Notes: generated by a model from the sequence alone, not told the origin. DNA of 64,000 nt from an uncultured Bacteroidales bacterium (GCA_900315245.1 OMYJ01000001.1:1-64000); one strand, 5' to 3'. Positions 35,497 to 44,538 are shown, counted from the first letter of the stretch. A program made the numbers and translations.

Positions 35497-37656
35497 ATGA
35501 AAGTATTAACATTTCTGAAAAAGCAACTGCTGTTAGTGGCAGTTTTGGCGATTACGGCACCTGTTTTTGCCGTGAATCCGCCCGATGAAGGCATGTGGCT
35601 GCCGATGTTCATCAAGAACTACAACTATGCGACAATGCAGAAGATGGGCTTGAAACTGACGGCCGAACAACTGTACAACATCAACAATTCATCCCTGAAA
35701 GACGCCATCGTGCAACTCGGCGACGGTTTCTGCACCGGCGAGATGGTCTCCAAAGACGGTCTGATGTTCACCAACCACCACTGCGGCTACTCTTCCGTGG
35801 TGGAACTCTCCACCGTGGAGCACGACTACCTCAACAACGGCTTCTTCGCCATGAGCAAAGAAGAGGAGCTGCCCGTTGATTTCCACGTGCATTTCCTTGA
35901 AAGAATGGAAGATGTGACCAGCATCGTGCTCGCCAAGGTTGATGAAAAAACCTCCGAAAGCGACCGTGCAAAGTTTGTGGAAGAGGCCATCAAGAAGCTG
36001 CGCAAAGATAACTCCGCCGACGGCCGTTACAAAGTCGTGGTGAAACCCTTCTACGAAGGCAACGAATACTATATGTTCGTCTATACCATGTATGAGGATG
36101 TGCGCCTCGTGGTGGCTCCCCCGAGTGCCATCGGCAAGTTCGGCGGCGACACCGACAACTGGATGTGGCCCCGTCACACCGGCGACTTCACCGTGTTCCG
36201 CATCTACACCGCTCCCGACGGCTCTCCTGCCAAATACTCCAAGGACAATGTGCCGATGCACCCGAAGCACTACCTGCCCATCAGCTTAAAGGGCTATAAA
36301 CCTGGTGATTACACTATGATTTGGGGTTATCCCGGCACCACCAACCGTTTCATGACTTCCTACGAGGTGCAGAACGAGATTGACATCAACGCCCCGGCTA
36401 TCTATGAGCCGTTAGATGTCATCCTGCCCGTGATGCACGACGCCATGGAGGCTTCCAACAAGGTGAACCTGCAATATGCCGACAAACACGCCGGTCTGGC
36501 CAACTACTGGAAGAACCAGCACGGTGAAGTTGAGAGCCTGAAGGCCCTCAAAGTGGTGGAATCCAAAGCAAAGCAAGAAGCTGAACTGACCAAATGGATC
36601 AACGCCGACAAAAAGCGCAAAGAGAAATACGGCAATTGTCTGGCCGAAATCGAAAAAATCTGCAAAGAGGTTGACGGCGCGAAATACAAATCCGCATTAA
36701 ACGGCAACCTGCAGTTCTCCGCTTCCCCAACATTGCTCGCCACCCTTCGTTTGCAAGGACAGCTGAAGCTCAACAAGGGCGAGAAAAAATTCGATGAGAG
36801 CAAAGTGGAGAAACTTTTGAAATCGTTTGACAAGTACAACAACGACACTGATCCCGCTACTGAAGCCAAGATCGTGGTGGCATGCCTCAAGACCTGGCAG
36901 AGCCATTCCGAGACCAATCGTCCCGACCTCACCTTCTTCACCAAGAACTACAAAGGCAACTACGATGCTTTCGAGAAAGCCATGCTCAACTCCATTTTCA
37001 TCAGCAAGGATAATTTCGAGAAATTTGTCAAAAAACCGTCCAACAAGGTTTTGGAGAGCGATCCTTCATACCAGTATTTCCAGGCACTGCTCCAATATGT
37101 CATGTCAGCATCCTCCGCTATGGATGTGGAAGAGAAGTTAGAGGTACCGCGCCGCACCTACATCGCCGCGTTGAAGGAGATGAACGCCAACACGCCGATG
37201 TATCCGGATGCCAACAGCACCATGCGTACCACTTTCGGCACCATCTGTGACTATTATCCCGCTGACGGTGTGCATTACAACTACTACACCACCACAAAGG
37301 GTATCTTGGAGAAAGAGGTTCCCGGCGACTTCGAATTTGACGTGCCCGCCAAGCTGAAAGACCTCATCCTGAAGAAAGATTTCGGCCAATATTTAGACAA
37401 GGACGGCACCATGCATGTCTGCTTCCTCTCCAACAACGACATCACGGGCGGTAACTCTGGAAGCCCGATCATGAATGCCAACGGCGAGCTCATCGGCTTG
37501 GCTTTCGACGGCAACTGGGAGGCCTTGAGCAGTGACATCGTGTTCAACACCGAGCTGCAACGCTGCATCAACGTCGATGTGCGTTACGTCCTCTTCGTCA
37601 TCGACAAGTTCGGCGGTGCCGGCTACCTGCTGAAAGAGATGGATGTGCGGAAATAG
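35497..37656 (+). CDS. S46 family dipeptidyl-peptidase (DPP7/DPP11 type)
   Basis: This 719-residue exported serine peptidase releases N-terminal dipeptides. It has a signal peptide (ending PVFA), the N-terminal DEGMWLP segment, His in TNHHCGYSS (residues 94-95), the segment GKFGGDTDNWMWPRHTGDF, which should hold the catalytic Asp, and Ser654 in GGNSGSP. After the Ser it reads AFDGNWEAL; a Gly at this place fits DPP7 (hydrophobic P1) better than DPP11 (acidic P1, Arg), but I state this with moderate confidence. A strong terminator follows. Confidence 0.92.
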   Translation: MKVLTFLKKQLLLVAVLAITAPVFAVNPPDEGMWLPMFIKNYNYATMQKMGLKLTAEQLYNINNSSLKDAIVQLGDGFCTGEMVSKDGLMFTNHHCGYSSVVELSTVEHDYLNNGFFAMSKEEELPVDFHVHFLERMEDVTSIVLAKVDEKTSESDRAKFVEEAIKKLRKDNSADGRYKVVVKPFYEGNEYYMFVYTMYEDVRLVVAPPSAIGKFGGDTDNWMWPRHTGDFTVFRIYTAPDGSPAKYSKDNVPMHPKHYLPISLKGYKPGDYTMIWGYPGTTNRFMTSYEVQNEIDINAPAIYEPLDVILPVMHDAMEASNKVNLQYADKHAGLANYWKNQHGEVESLKALKVVESKAKQEAELTKWINADKKRKEKYGNCLAEIEKICKEVDGAKYKSALNGNLQFSASPTLLATLRLQGQLKLNKGEKKFDESKVEKLLKSFDKYNNDTDPATEAKIVVACLKTWQSHSETNRPDLTFFTKNYKGNYDAFEKAMLNSIFISKDNFEKFVKKPSNKVLESDPSYQYFQALLQYVMSASSAMDVEEKLEVPRRTYIAALKEMNANTPMYPDANSTMRTTFGTICDYYPADGVHYNYYTTTKGILEKEVPGDFEFDVPAKLKDLILKKDFGQYLDKDGTMHVCFLSNNDITGGNSGSPIMNANGELIGLAFDGNWEALSSDIVFNTELQRCINVDVRYVLFVIDKFGGAGYLLKEMDVRK

Positions 37657-37679
37657 TACAGTTTTGTGCTATAAGACAG

Positions 37680-37712
37680 AAAGAGACACCTTTTTCGGGT
37701 GTCTCTTTTTTT
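37680..37712 (+). terminator. Intrinsic terminator after the S46 peptidase gene
   Basis: The stem GAGACACC/GGTGTCTC (extended by AAA/TTT) with a 7-base loop is followed by seven T residues, 25 bases after the stop codon. Confidence 0.85.
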
Positions 37713-37730
37713 AGTGCGTGCGCCTCGGAC

Positions 37731-37839
37731 AGTTAGCAGTTAGCAGTTGAGTGACATTGACATTCCTGCGGGGTTCTGCAGAGGAAATGGGCTATATGTG
37801 AGGGTGGCGGACATAGGATTTTTTGAAAGGACAAAGATA
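37731..37839 (-). promoter_or_regulatory. Orphan RHS leader (left end of toxin island) with heptamer array
   Basis: Reading on the minus strand: a -7 box TATCTTTG (37832-37839), 17 bases, an ATG at 37814, and a 24-codon frame starting MSATLTYSP. It ends at a TAA inside a heptamer array (unit AGTTAGC, 37731-37749). The same start pattern precedes the RHS modules, but here no RHS core follows, only the S46 gene end. I read it as the remnant of a lost module. Confidence 0.6.
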
Positions 37840-37859
37840 CATAATCCCGTGTTGTTCGT

Positions 37860-38285
37860 TTAAAATTTTGGTTGTGTCAAATAGCGTTTTCTAAATCTCC
37901 TTTTATTCCTTTTTAGCTTATCAGGATAACTATAACCGATGTGAATACGATCTTCTTTAAGCACAATTGTTCCAAAATCAGTGGTGATATGATATCCTTC
38001 TGGAATCCTTGCTCTTCTCATTTCATATTCCTGTAGCAATATCCAATCTCTATTTCTTAAATGATAATAAATCAGACACGAATTATAATTCGCGGAATGT
38101 AGAGAATTGCACATCTCTTTCGACAAATGATATGTCAGTTGAAAAAGACCATACGTGTCAATTTGAACAATATCATTTGACGTTACGTAAATAGTATCGG
38201 CAACAGAACACACTCTAAATATCGTATCTGGAGTACTGGCATTCAGAGATATAACAATTGACAATATCTTAACAAAGTTCATCAT
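37860..38285 (-). CDS. Putative exported immunity protein for RHS module 1
   Basis: This 141-residue protein has an N-terminal hydrophobic segment (VKILSIVISLNAS) that could be a signal peptide and a basic C-terminus (KLKRNKRRFRKRY). Its ATG overlaps the stop of the RHS module 1 gene by 4 bases, so the two are translated together. I recognise no family. A role as immunity protein is inferred from position, which is the same in all five modules. Confidence 0.65.
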   Translation of the reverse strand: MMNFVKILSIVISLNASTPDTIFRVCSVADTIYVTSNDIVQIDTYGLFQLTYHLSKEMCNSLHSANYNSCLIYYHLRNRDWILLQEYEMRRARIPEGYHITTDFGTIVLKEDRIHIGYSYPDKLKRNKRRFRKRYLTQPKF

Positions 38286-39226
38286 CTTCTTCTATTTTTC
38301 CGATTATAGTATCCTTGTCCAGCATTCCCCAATCTGTCACAATTGCCCCCATAACCATTTTCAAACAGCATCCTTTCAGTTGTGGACACCTCTGGACGTT
38401 TCACCCATCCATTTTTAGTGAAGACGTATTCTGTCCCATTCCTGTCGGTTCCCATATAGACAGCTCCATGCGATTTTTCCTCAACATTATTTCCAAATCT
38501 CAAAACGGTCTTCCCAACCGAGGCTGATTCTTGTCCTCCTTGCAAATAACCATTGCTCAAACAATTATCAAAGTCTTCAAGACTATTAAGATGATACCCC
38601 ACTCCTTCAAAGTCATCGGGACCTGCTCCTTGTATTTTTATACATTTGCTTACGGCAATAGCAGCTCCCCAACAATTGTAGTTCTCACTATTTTCAAAAT
38701 CAGGATCATTATAGGCATCATTAATTGCATCTGTCATTATTTGGAATTCTCTCCCGTATGTTTTAGTCAGATTAATGCTGCCGTCTTGTGACATCTGTCC
38801 ATACATGTTGTTTATCTCTTCATCGCTATAGGCTGACCCCATGAACTTTTTAAATGAATTGATGTCATCACCATCTTCGCGAGTTACGATGATGTTGTTG
38901 TCCTCATCCAACCCAGGAATCCACCGCCCATCCGGATCAGTAAGTTTCACCGGGTTATCCGCACAATAAACATACGGACTCAGCGACGGATATTTCGAAG
39001 CCATCGGGTCCACGCTCAGCCACACACTCAAATCGGAGGAGTAATACCGTGAACCAAAGTAACTTAGACCCGTTTCGGAGTCCTTTTCTTTGGCGGAGAA
39101 GGTGTAACTCGGACAATGTACAATGTACAATGGCGGCGTGATACCCTTCCCCGTTAGGGGACACATCTCTGTAAAGGGCTTTGCGGGGATCTTCGACGAC
39201 GGGCGATATGTGGGGGTGGCGGGCAT
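38282..39226 (-). CDS. RHS-core module 1 with CHAP/NlpC-like C-terminal domain
   Basis: This 314-residue protein has a leader peptide (MPATPTYRP), a spacer containing three in-frame heptamer units (39113-39133), then the RHS-associated core (SAKEKDSETGLSYFGSRYY to NPVKLTDPDG, residues about 41-99). The C-terminal domain of about 210 residues has NYNCWGAA (Cys185), SHGAVYMG (His253) and FTKNGW, in the order Cys-His-polar residue seen in CHAP and NlpC/P60 cysteine peptidases or amidases. A peptidoglycan or peptide target is likely but inferred. It has no signal peptide and only the last part of an RHS shell. The upstream box is degenerate (TGACTTCG at 39244-39251). Confidence 0.8.
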   Translation of the reverse strand: MPATPTYRPSSKIPAKPFTEMCPLTGKGITPPLYIVHCPSYTFSAKEKDSETGLSYFGSRYYSSDLSVWLSVDPMASKYPSLSPYVYCADNPVKLTDPDGRWIPGLDEDNNIIVTREDGDDINSFKKFMGSAYSDEEINNMYGQMSQDGSINLTKTYGREFQIMTDAINDAYNDPDFENSENYNCWGAAIAVSKCIKIQGAGPDDFEGVGYHLNSLEDFDNCLSNGYLQGGQESASVGKTVLRFGNNVEEKSHGAVYMGTDRNGTEYVFTKNGWVKRPEVSTTERMLFENGYGGNCDRLGNAGQGYYNRKNRRR

Positions 39227-39288
39227 AGGGTTTTTGATGAAGACGAAGTCACAAAATTCTGTAAGAATTTAGAACTTTTTTGTAGAAA

Positions 39289-39933
39289 TTAAAAAACTGA
39301 ATCCTTAAAATAAGAACCTACTTTTAAATGCTCTTGTTCATAATACTCTATCTCAATAATAATAAGCTCTTTGCGTTTATTGAAGGTTAATGAAATCTGA
39401 GTGTAGCATGGTTCTCCTGTATAAAACACACGTGTGAAATGCCACATTGTTTTGAGATTTTTTCCCATCAAGAGAGGCCCTCTTGTTCCTCCTCCATAAG
39501 TTAAACAAGTTGAATCTTTATTAAAATATTTCAAGACTTTTTCCAATGGAGTTTTATATTGTAAAGTTAATCCGTCTGTCCAACCAAAGCCACCAACATT
39601 CATTTTAAACTTTTTGTGTTTTTTCAGCAAAATATATTCTAGTCTGATTTTTCCCTCATTTTCCAGATACGAGATTTCATAATCATCTCCGTATATTTGG
39701 TTGGCACTATAATAAAATATAGTATCCGTCAATCTTGATGTTGGATAACGTTGGTTTTTCACATTGTAGCAGTAGTGCCATTTTGTAACTTTTGGCACAA
39801 ATTGTAAATCAGCGGTTGTTCCAATGATGGGATAGTTGGCTTTACATTCGGCAAGGGCAATTGTGTCCAGATTCGACGTTTGCGCTATCGCCAAAAAAGG
39901 AACGAATAAGATTGTCAACAAGAAAGTTCTCAT
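39289..39933 (-). CDS. Putative exported immunity protein for RHS module 2
   Basis: The protein has 214 residues from the ATG at 39933 (MRTFLLTILFVPFLAIAQT, a clear signal peptide). The mature part is beta-rich with a few cysteines and several Lys-rich turns; I recognise no family. It begins 23 bases after the stop of RHS module 2 on the same strand and ends about 60 bases before module 1. Export would place it in the periplasm or outer membrane, where the toxin would need to be blocked. Confidence 0.65.
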   Translation of the reverse strand: MRTFLLTILFVPFLAIAQTSNLDTIALAECKANYPIIGTTADLQFVPKVTKWHYCYNVKNQRYPTSRLTDTIFYYSANQIYGDDYEISYLENEGKIRLEYILLKKHKKFKMNVGGFGWTDGLTLQYKTPLEKVLKYFNKDSTCLTYGGGTRGPLLMGKNLKTMWHFTRVFYTGEPCYTQISLTFNKRKELIIIEIEYYEQEHLKVGSYFKDSVF

Positions 39934-39956
39934 CTTTATTATTATCAATTTGGTTT

Positions 39957-41003
39957 TTAAAATGATATGGTAATTGCTGGTATTTTACCGCCCGCCGAGG
40001 AGTTTATAGCACTGTAATAGTTATGCATTCTGTAATTTTCGCCTGTCGCTTGAGAACGCCAATAAATGGGAATTTGCCCGTTTCTGTTCACCAGTCTGTC
40101 TTTTGGCCATATTGTAATGTTTACAGTTGTCATAATAACCGAACCTCCTTCTCGTATTGGGATATTAACACCATTTAGTTCCATTGCACTATACCCTGTG
40201 GAGAAACCATGAAAGAAGTCATTAAGATTGATTGCGAAGTCCTGTCCAATTGAAGAATTATTCTTTTTCCCGTAATCAAATGCGAATTTTATTTGATAAG
40301 CTTTCTGATTATCTGTCATATTCGACCAATCTCCTTTAAGGACATCGCTACCCATTGCATCATAAACTGCTTTGCCTGTTATCACATCACCTTCCTTTAC
40401 TACAGCATGTTCTCCCCCCTTATAGCCCGCATTTTCAAAAATTTCCAAACTTTTATCCTGAAGTTTATTGTCCTTTCCTTTTTTATAACAATAAAATTGA
40501 TCCGCGAAAGTACGATAATTGTCGCCTTTTTCTGCCGTGTAAGTCACATTTCCGTCCTCATCCAACCCTGGAATCCACCGCCCATCCGGATCAGTAAGTT
40601 TCACCGGGTTATTAGCACAATAAACATACGGAGAAAGCGACGGATATTTGTCACTCATCGGGTCCACGCTCAACCAGATGCTCAAATCGCTGCTGTAATA
40701 CCGTGAGCCAAAGAAAGATAGGCCGGTTTCGGAGTCGCGTTCTTTGGCGGAGAAGGTGTAACAATGCATAATGCATGATTCATAATTCATAATTGGTTGG
40801 GGAACAACGGGATGCGTGGCAGTGATTCGGAACGGCGGACTATCCCCGTCAGGGGATGAATGCCTGTAGCCGGGGTGGTTACGGTGCGAGGGATAAATCC
40901 CCGCGAGGGGATTCATGGGGCTCCGCGGATCGCGCGAATCGCACGGATCTCCGCGGAGAGGGTCTGCGGGGATAGGCGGGCGATATGGTTGGAGGCGGTT
41001 CAT
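39957..41003 (-). CDS. RHS-core module 2 with unknown C-terminal domain
   Basis: This 348-residue protein has the leader MNRLQPYRPPIPADPLRG and a spacer of about 55 residues encoded by a repeat that also occurs inverted at 46800-47040. Four heptamer units follow (40767-40794, in frame), then the RHS core (SAKERDSETGLSFFGSRYY to NPVKLTDPDG). After WIPGLDED, shared with module 1, comes a C-terminal domain of about 180 residues that I do not recognise; it has DNYRTFADQF early, IKFAFDYGKKN in the middle and a Ser/Gly-rich end. The box upstream is TACCTTCG, one base off consensus. Confidence 0.75.
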   Translation of the reverse strand: MNRLQPYRPPIPADPLRGDPCDSRDPRSPMNPLAGIYPSHRNHPGYRHSSPDGDSPPFRITATHPVVPQPIMNYESCIMHCYTFSAKERDSETGLSFFGSRYYSSDLSIWLSVDPMSDKYPSLSPYVYCANNPVKLTDPDGRWIPGLDEDGNVTYTAEKGDNYRTFADQFYCYKKGKDNKLQDKSLEIFENAGYKGGEHAVVKEGDVITGKAVYDAMGSDVLKGDWSNMTDNQKAYQIKFAFDYGKKNNSSIGQDFAINLNDFFHGFSTGYSAMELNGVNIPIREGGSVIMTTVNITIWPKDRLVNRNGQIPIYWRSQATGENYRMHNYYSAINSSAGGKIPAITISF

Positions 41004-41029
41004 CGGTGGTTATTGACGCGGCGAAGGTA
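40795..41029 (-). repeat. Leader repeat of module 2 (inverted copy of 46769-47041)
   Basis: About 210 bases from the box TACCTTCG (41022-41029) through the ATG at 41003 to the heptamers. The sequence contains small palindromes such as CCCCTCGCGGGG and CCCCTGACGGGG. A closely similar copy lies in the opposite orientation at the right end of the island. Confidence 0.75.
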
Positions 41030-41118
41030 CAAAATAATCGGGTTGGTTTGGCGTTTGAAATTTGGAGACCATTGTACTAAAATTTGCCAGTTGGCACATT
41101 TTCAAGTGGACTCACAAA

Positions 41119-41844
41119 TTAAATATCATAAACAATATTATCGCCAACGTGATGGCTTTTTGGACGAATCAAATATCTGAAACACAAGCGGATCATGGCT
41201 ACATATTCGCCCATTTCCCGTTTGTGGAAATAGTTGAGAATTCTCTTGCGATCCTGCTTGGGAATGGTGATTCGACGTTTGGTTTCCCTCTTTTTCCCTT
41301 TGAAAGCAGCAAACGGATTATGTACCGCGAGGCCGTCGGTGACAAACGATCTGAACAGGCTTTTCAGGAATTGAAGCATGCTGTTATATGCGTAGGTGCT
41401 TCTTCCTCCCCCTCCGTACTCGTCAAGGATATTCGCGGCATGACTGCTGGTGAATCGTCCGCAGAGCCAGTCCGATATGCCGGCCTTTTCGCACCATCTG
41501 GTGAAAAACGACAGTTTTGACCGATAACTACGAACAGAATCCTTTCGAAGTTCTTTTCCCTTCTTGTGAACATAGTTAGTGGCTGCTTCCACAATAGAGA
41601 CTCTTTTCTTGGATGTGGAATCCTCTCCCATCAGCGGGTTCCACCCATTGTAGAGTTTCCGGTTGATTTCGCCACAGAGCAGTGTAGCGTATTTTGTCCG
41701 CTCACGAGGGTTTTTGATACGGTTGCAGCGTATGCGCATGCGTTTGAGTTTGTCGTTAGTCGGGTCAAGGACGTAGTAACAGACATAGACTTCCTTGTCT
41801 CCCATGATTTGTGCGGGTCTGAAATCGACGAATGGAGTTGCCAT
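41119..41844 (-). pseudogene. Truncated tyrosine recombinase
   Basis: This 241-residue reading frame matches the N-terminal two thirds of a Bacteroidetes phage-type integrase: an arm-binding region (residues 1-65), a SAM-like core-binding domain (about 80-190, with YNSMLQFLKSLFRSFV) and the start of the catalytic domain up to CFRYLIRPK, where the first catalytic Arg lies. The sequence then switches to 11 unrelated residues and a stop. The catalytic Lys, HxxR, His and Tyr are all missing. It lies between the two oppositely oriented groups of RHS modules and has a -7 box at 42011-42018. Confidence 0.8.
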
Positions 41845-42003
41845 AACAAATTAACAATGAAATTAAAAATATTGTATATATGAAATCAATGTTATATTTC
41901 CCGAAAAAGTCGTGATTTCATGGTTCATGGCACGTTTCTGGCGCAGTTCAATTAACAGAAAGTCTTAATATCAAAGATATTTCAAACGATTGTTGAAAAA
42001 CCC

Positions 42004-42061
42004 GATGGCGCAAAGATAACCTTTTTACGCATTACGAAAAAATGTTACCTTTGCGCCGTCA
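42004..42061. promoter_or_regulatory. Inverted repeat containing two divergent -7 boxes
   Basis: GGCGCAAAGATAAC (about 42007-42020) and GTTACCTTTGCGCC (about 42044-42057) are inverted copies with one mismatch, about 23 bases apart. The left arm holds the minus-strand box TATCTTTG (42011-42018, for the recombinase) and the right arm the plus-strand box TACCTTTG (42046-42053, for RHS module 3). Outer CCCGAT and ATCGGG extend the symmetry with a small offset. Confidence 0.6.
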
Positions 42062-42072
42062 AACAATCGGGT

Positions 42073-42963
42073 ATGAACCAGCATATTACATATTCAACAA
42101 CACCCCTGCCCACTTTCTTTGCGGACATTTACACCTTCTCCGCCAAAGAACGCGACTCAGAAACCGGCCTATCCTACTTTGGCTCAAGATATTATTCCTC
42201 CGACTTGAGTGTGTGGCTGAGCGTGGACCCGATGAGTGACAAATATCCGTCTTTATCGCCGTATGTTTATTGCGCGAATAACCCGGTGAAGGTGGTGGAC
42301 CCGAATGGGGAGGAGATATGGATAATTGGTGAAGACGGCTCTCGTATCAAATATGTTCAAGTAATGACGTATGAAGGTCATGATAAAGGTATTTCAAATA
42401 AGGTTGATGTTCTGAATCAAATGAATTCAACTAAAAATGGAAGGAGATTATTGGATAAACTCACATCATCTAATAACTTTTATTCTATTACAGACAACAT
42501 AGATGATGGTTCAGACACCAAAGATGCGTATTTCTGTGCAAATGATTTAACAAATGGAAAGGCGGGAGGTGCCATTATTACCCAAGGCACAAATGATTTA
42601 CGTACTATTTCTCACGAACTCTTTCATGCTTACCAGGATGAGTGTGGACAAGGCGGGAGTTCTATTCACAACGAAGTTGAAGCCATGTTGTTTCAACCAA
42701 GTGTAATTACTGAATATGGATGGAACAATAAGACATATTATCCAGCAAGTCCACTTTTAGGTAATGTAAAAGCATATAATAATATTGTGGATGATCTCTT
42801 AGACGGTTATTCGTCAAGAAATATAAACAAAGTTGTTAATTACTTCAAAAATTATTCTGGAGCCAACAAAGCTGGAACATACAAAAACTATCCCCCTAAA
42901 CTTTCTAATCAGTCAAGAGATATAATACAAGATTTTTACCCTTTACTGCCATGGAAAAAATAA
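42073..42963 (+). CDS. RHS-core module 3 with HExxH metallopeptidase-like C-terminal domain
   Basis: This 296-residue protein has a short leader MNQHITYSTTPLP, then the RHS core (residues about 20-79, ending NPVKVVDPNGEE). The C-terminal domain of about 215 residues has ISHELFHAYQ, a zincin HExxH motif (His181, Glu182, His185), and NEVEAML about 18 residues later, whose Glu could be the third ligand. Zinc peptidase activity is therefore likely but inferred. No heptamer array lies between leader and core here. The stop overlaps the next gene by 13 bases. Confidence 0.8.
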   Translation: MNQHITYSTTPLPTFFADIYTFSAKERDSETGLSYFGSRYYSSDLSVWLSVDPMSDKYPSLSPYVYCANNPVKVVDPNGEEIWIIGEDGSRIKYVQVMTYEGHDKGISNKVDVLNQMNSTKNGRRLLDKLTSSNNFYSITDNIDDGSDTKDAYFCANDLTNGKAGGAIITQGTNDLRTISHELFHAYQDECGQGGSSIHNEVEAMLFQPSVITEYGWNNKTYYPASPLLGNVKAYNNIVDDLLDGYSSRNINKVVNYFKNYSGANKAGTYKNYPPKLSNQSRDIIQDFYPLLPWKK

Positions 42964-43418
42964 CATGTACTATTTATTTTGTTATCATTAACTTAGTGAT
43001 TTGTTTTGGCCAATCTCACAAAACGTCAATTCCTATTAATACAATAAAAGATACGTCTGTTGAGATAGACAATGCTTTCTTGACATTAAATTTCGGGGAT
43101 TTTTTCTTATATTACAGTCCGGATGAGCCCTTTGTGTTGCCCATTCACAATATAACGGATTCTTCTAAGATATTGCTTTCTGTGGTATTTTGTTTGAAAA
43201 ATTCAGCAAAGAAAGATTACCTCAAAATTAAATCTGTTAAATTTCAATATATAGATGATAATTTGGAGTTGTCAAGAAAAGACAGGTTAAAAATCATAAA
43301 TCATACTCTTACATCATTAAAGGAAAAAAATTACTATATAAAGTATCATGATGATGTTAAACAAGATTGGAATTATTTCATGTGTATACCTGTAATTATT
43401 ATTCCTCAGGACAAATGA
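42951..43418 (+). CDS. Putative exported immunity protein for RHS module 3
   Basis: This 155-residue protein has a signal peptide (MEKITCTIYFVIINLVICFG) and a mature part with no recognised domain. It overlaps module 3 by 13 bases, so the pair is translationally coupled. It ends 19 bases before module 4. Confidence 0.65.
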   Translation: MEKITCTIYFVIINLVICFGQSHKTSIPINTIKDTSVEIDNAFLTLNFGDFFLYYSPDEPFVLPIHNITDSSKILLSVVFCLKNSAKKDYLKIKSVKFQYIDDNLELSRKDRLKIINHTLTSLKEKNYYIKYHDDVKQDWNYFMCIPVIIIPQDK

Positions 43419-43437
43419 AACATAAGTCATTATCATT

Positions 43438-44523
43438 ATGCTCCACTCAATAGAAAATTCTGACACTCTCCGCAAGGTGCGTCGCGCCGACAGCCTTGTG
43501 CTGGTGCTCAACCCTGCCATCACGGACACCACTGCACAGCTTTCCTACCTCGCCGCCTTCACCAACCGTCAGAAGGACGCCTGCGAAGACTACTGGTACC
43601 ACCCCGACCACCTGGGCAGCAGCAGCTGGGTGACGGATGCCCATGGCGAGGCCGTGCAGCATCTGCACTACCTCCCCTGGGGCGAGGATTTCGTGGACCA
43701 GCGTGCCAACTCCTTCGACGGGGTGCGTTACACGTTCTCCGCCAAAGAAAAGGACTCCGAAACGGGCCTATCCTACTTTGGCTCACGCTATTACAGCAGC
43801 GATTTGAGTGTATGGTTGAGCGTGGACCCGATGAGTGACAAATATCCCTCTTTGAGTCCGTATGTTTATTGCGCGGATAACCCGGTGAAGTTGGTGGATC
43901 CGAACGGGGATACTATTTCTTTGTTAGGCGATGATTGGGAGAGTGCATTAGCGCATATGCAAAAACATTGTCCCAATCTTGAAATATCAAGAGGGGAAAA
44001 CGGATGTCTTAGTTACTCGTATAAAAAAGGTGTCAAATTCAATCAAAAAGGAGCAGCAATAGTATCCGATGAAGAAACAATGTTTTGTAAGGTTATCGAC
44101 AGCAAAGAAGTAAAAGTGTCGCTAACAGCCAATTACAAAAACGTCTATACGGCTAAGAATGGAAAACAATACAAATCGAATATGGGAGGTGGTTTTTTAG
44201 GAAGCACATACAATGGAAATAAAACAGCTGATGCAGAACAGTTTGTGTCAATGATACTATTGAACAAATACTATGCATCAGAAGACATAGGGAGGCTTCT
44301 TTTGCATGAAGCCACAGAAGCATATTGGGGAGGTGAACGAGCAATTGAATTGCAGAGAAACACATGTGTCCCGCAATCAAATATTTTCGGACAATATGAA
44401 GAATGTGGTGATTACAACTATGCACATAACAAAGCTATTTCACAACCGACAACTCGTTTTGAGAAGTTTATGTCACGAACCTCATATGATTTGTTGTTAT
44501 ATCATTTAGGGAAAGGTCATTAA
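43438..44523 (+). CDS. RHS-core module 4 with HEATEAY C-terminal domain
   Basis: This 361-residue protein has the longest RHS part of the five: besides the core it keeps the upstream RHS segment YHPDHLGSSSWVTDAHGE and LPWGEDFVDQ. It begins MLHSIENSDTL and has no leader of the M-x4-[PT]-Y type, so it looks like the tip of a longer RHS gene cut directly. The C-terminal domain of about 200 residues contains LLHEATEAYWGG (His290, Glu291, Glu294), which could be a metal-binding helix without a second His in HExxH spacing; the activity is unclear. The partner gene starts 15 bases later. Confidence 0.78.
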   Translation: MLHSIENSDTLRKVRRADSLVLVLNPAITDTTAQLSYLAAFTNRQKDACEDYWYHPDHLGSSSWVTDAHGEAVQHLHYLPWGEDFVDQRANSFDGVRYTFSAKEKDSETGLSYFGSRYYSSDLSVWLSVDPMSDKYPSLSPYVYCADNPVKLVDPNGDTISLLGDDWESALAHMQKHCPNLEISRGENGCLSYSYKKGVKFNQKGAAIVSDEETMFCKVIDSKEVKVSLTANYKNVYTAKNGKQYKSNMGGGFLGSTYNGNKTADAEQFVSMILLNKYYASEDIGRLLLHEATEAYWGGERAIELQRNTCVPQSNIFGQYEECGDYNYAHNKAISQPTTRFEKFMSRTSYDLLLYHLGKGH

Positions 44524-44538
44524 TATATAGTACGATAT

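Noticed and set aside
42004-42061. A phase-variable invertible promoter of the Bacteroides type
   Set aside because: The -7 boxes lie inside the repeat arms, and only about 23 bases separate the arms, so inversion would not change the promoter direction.
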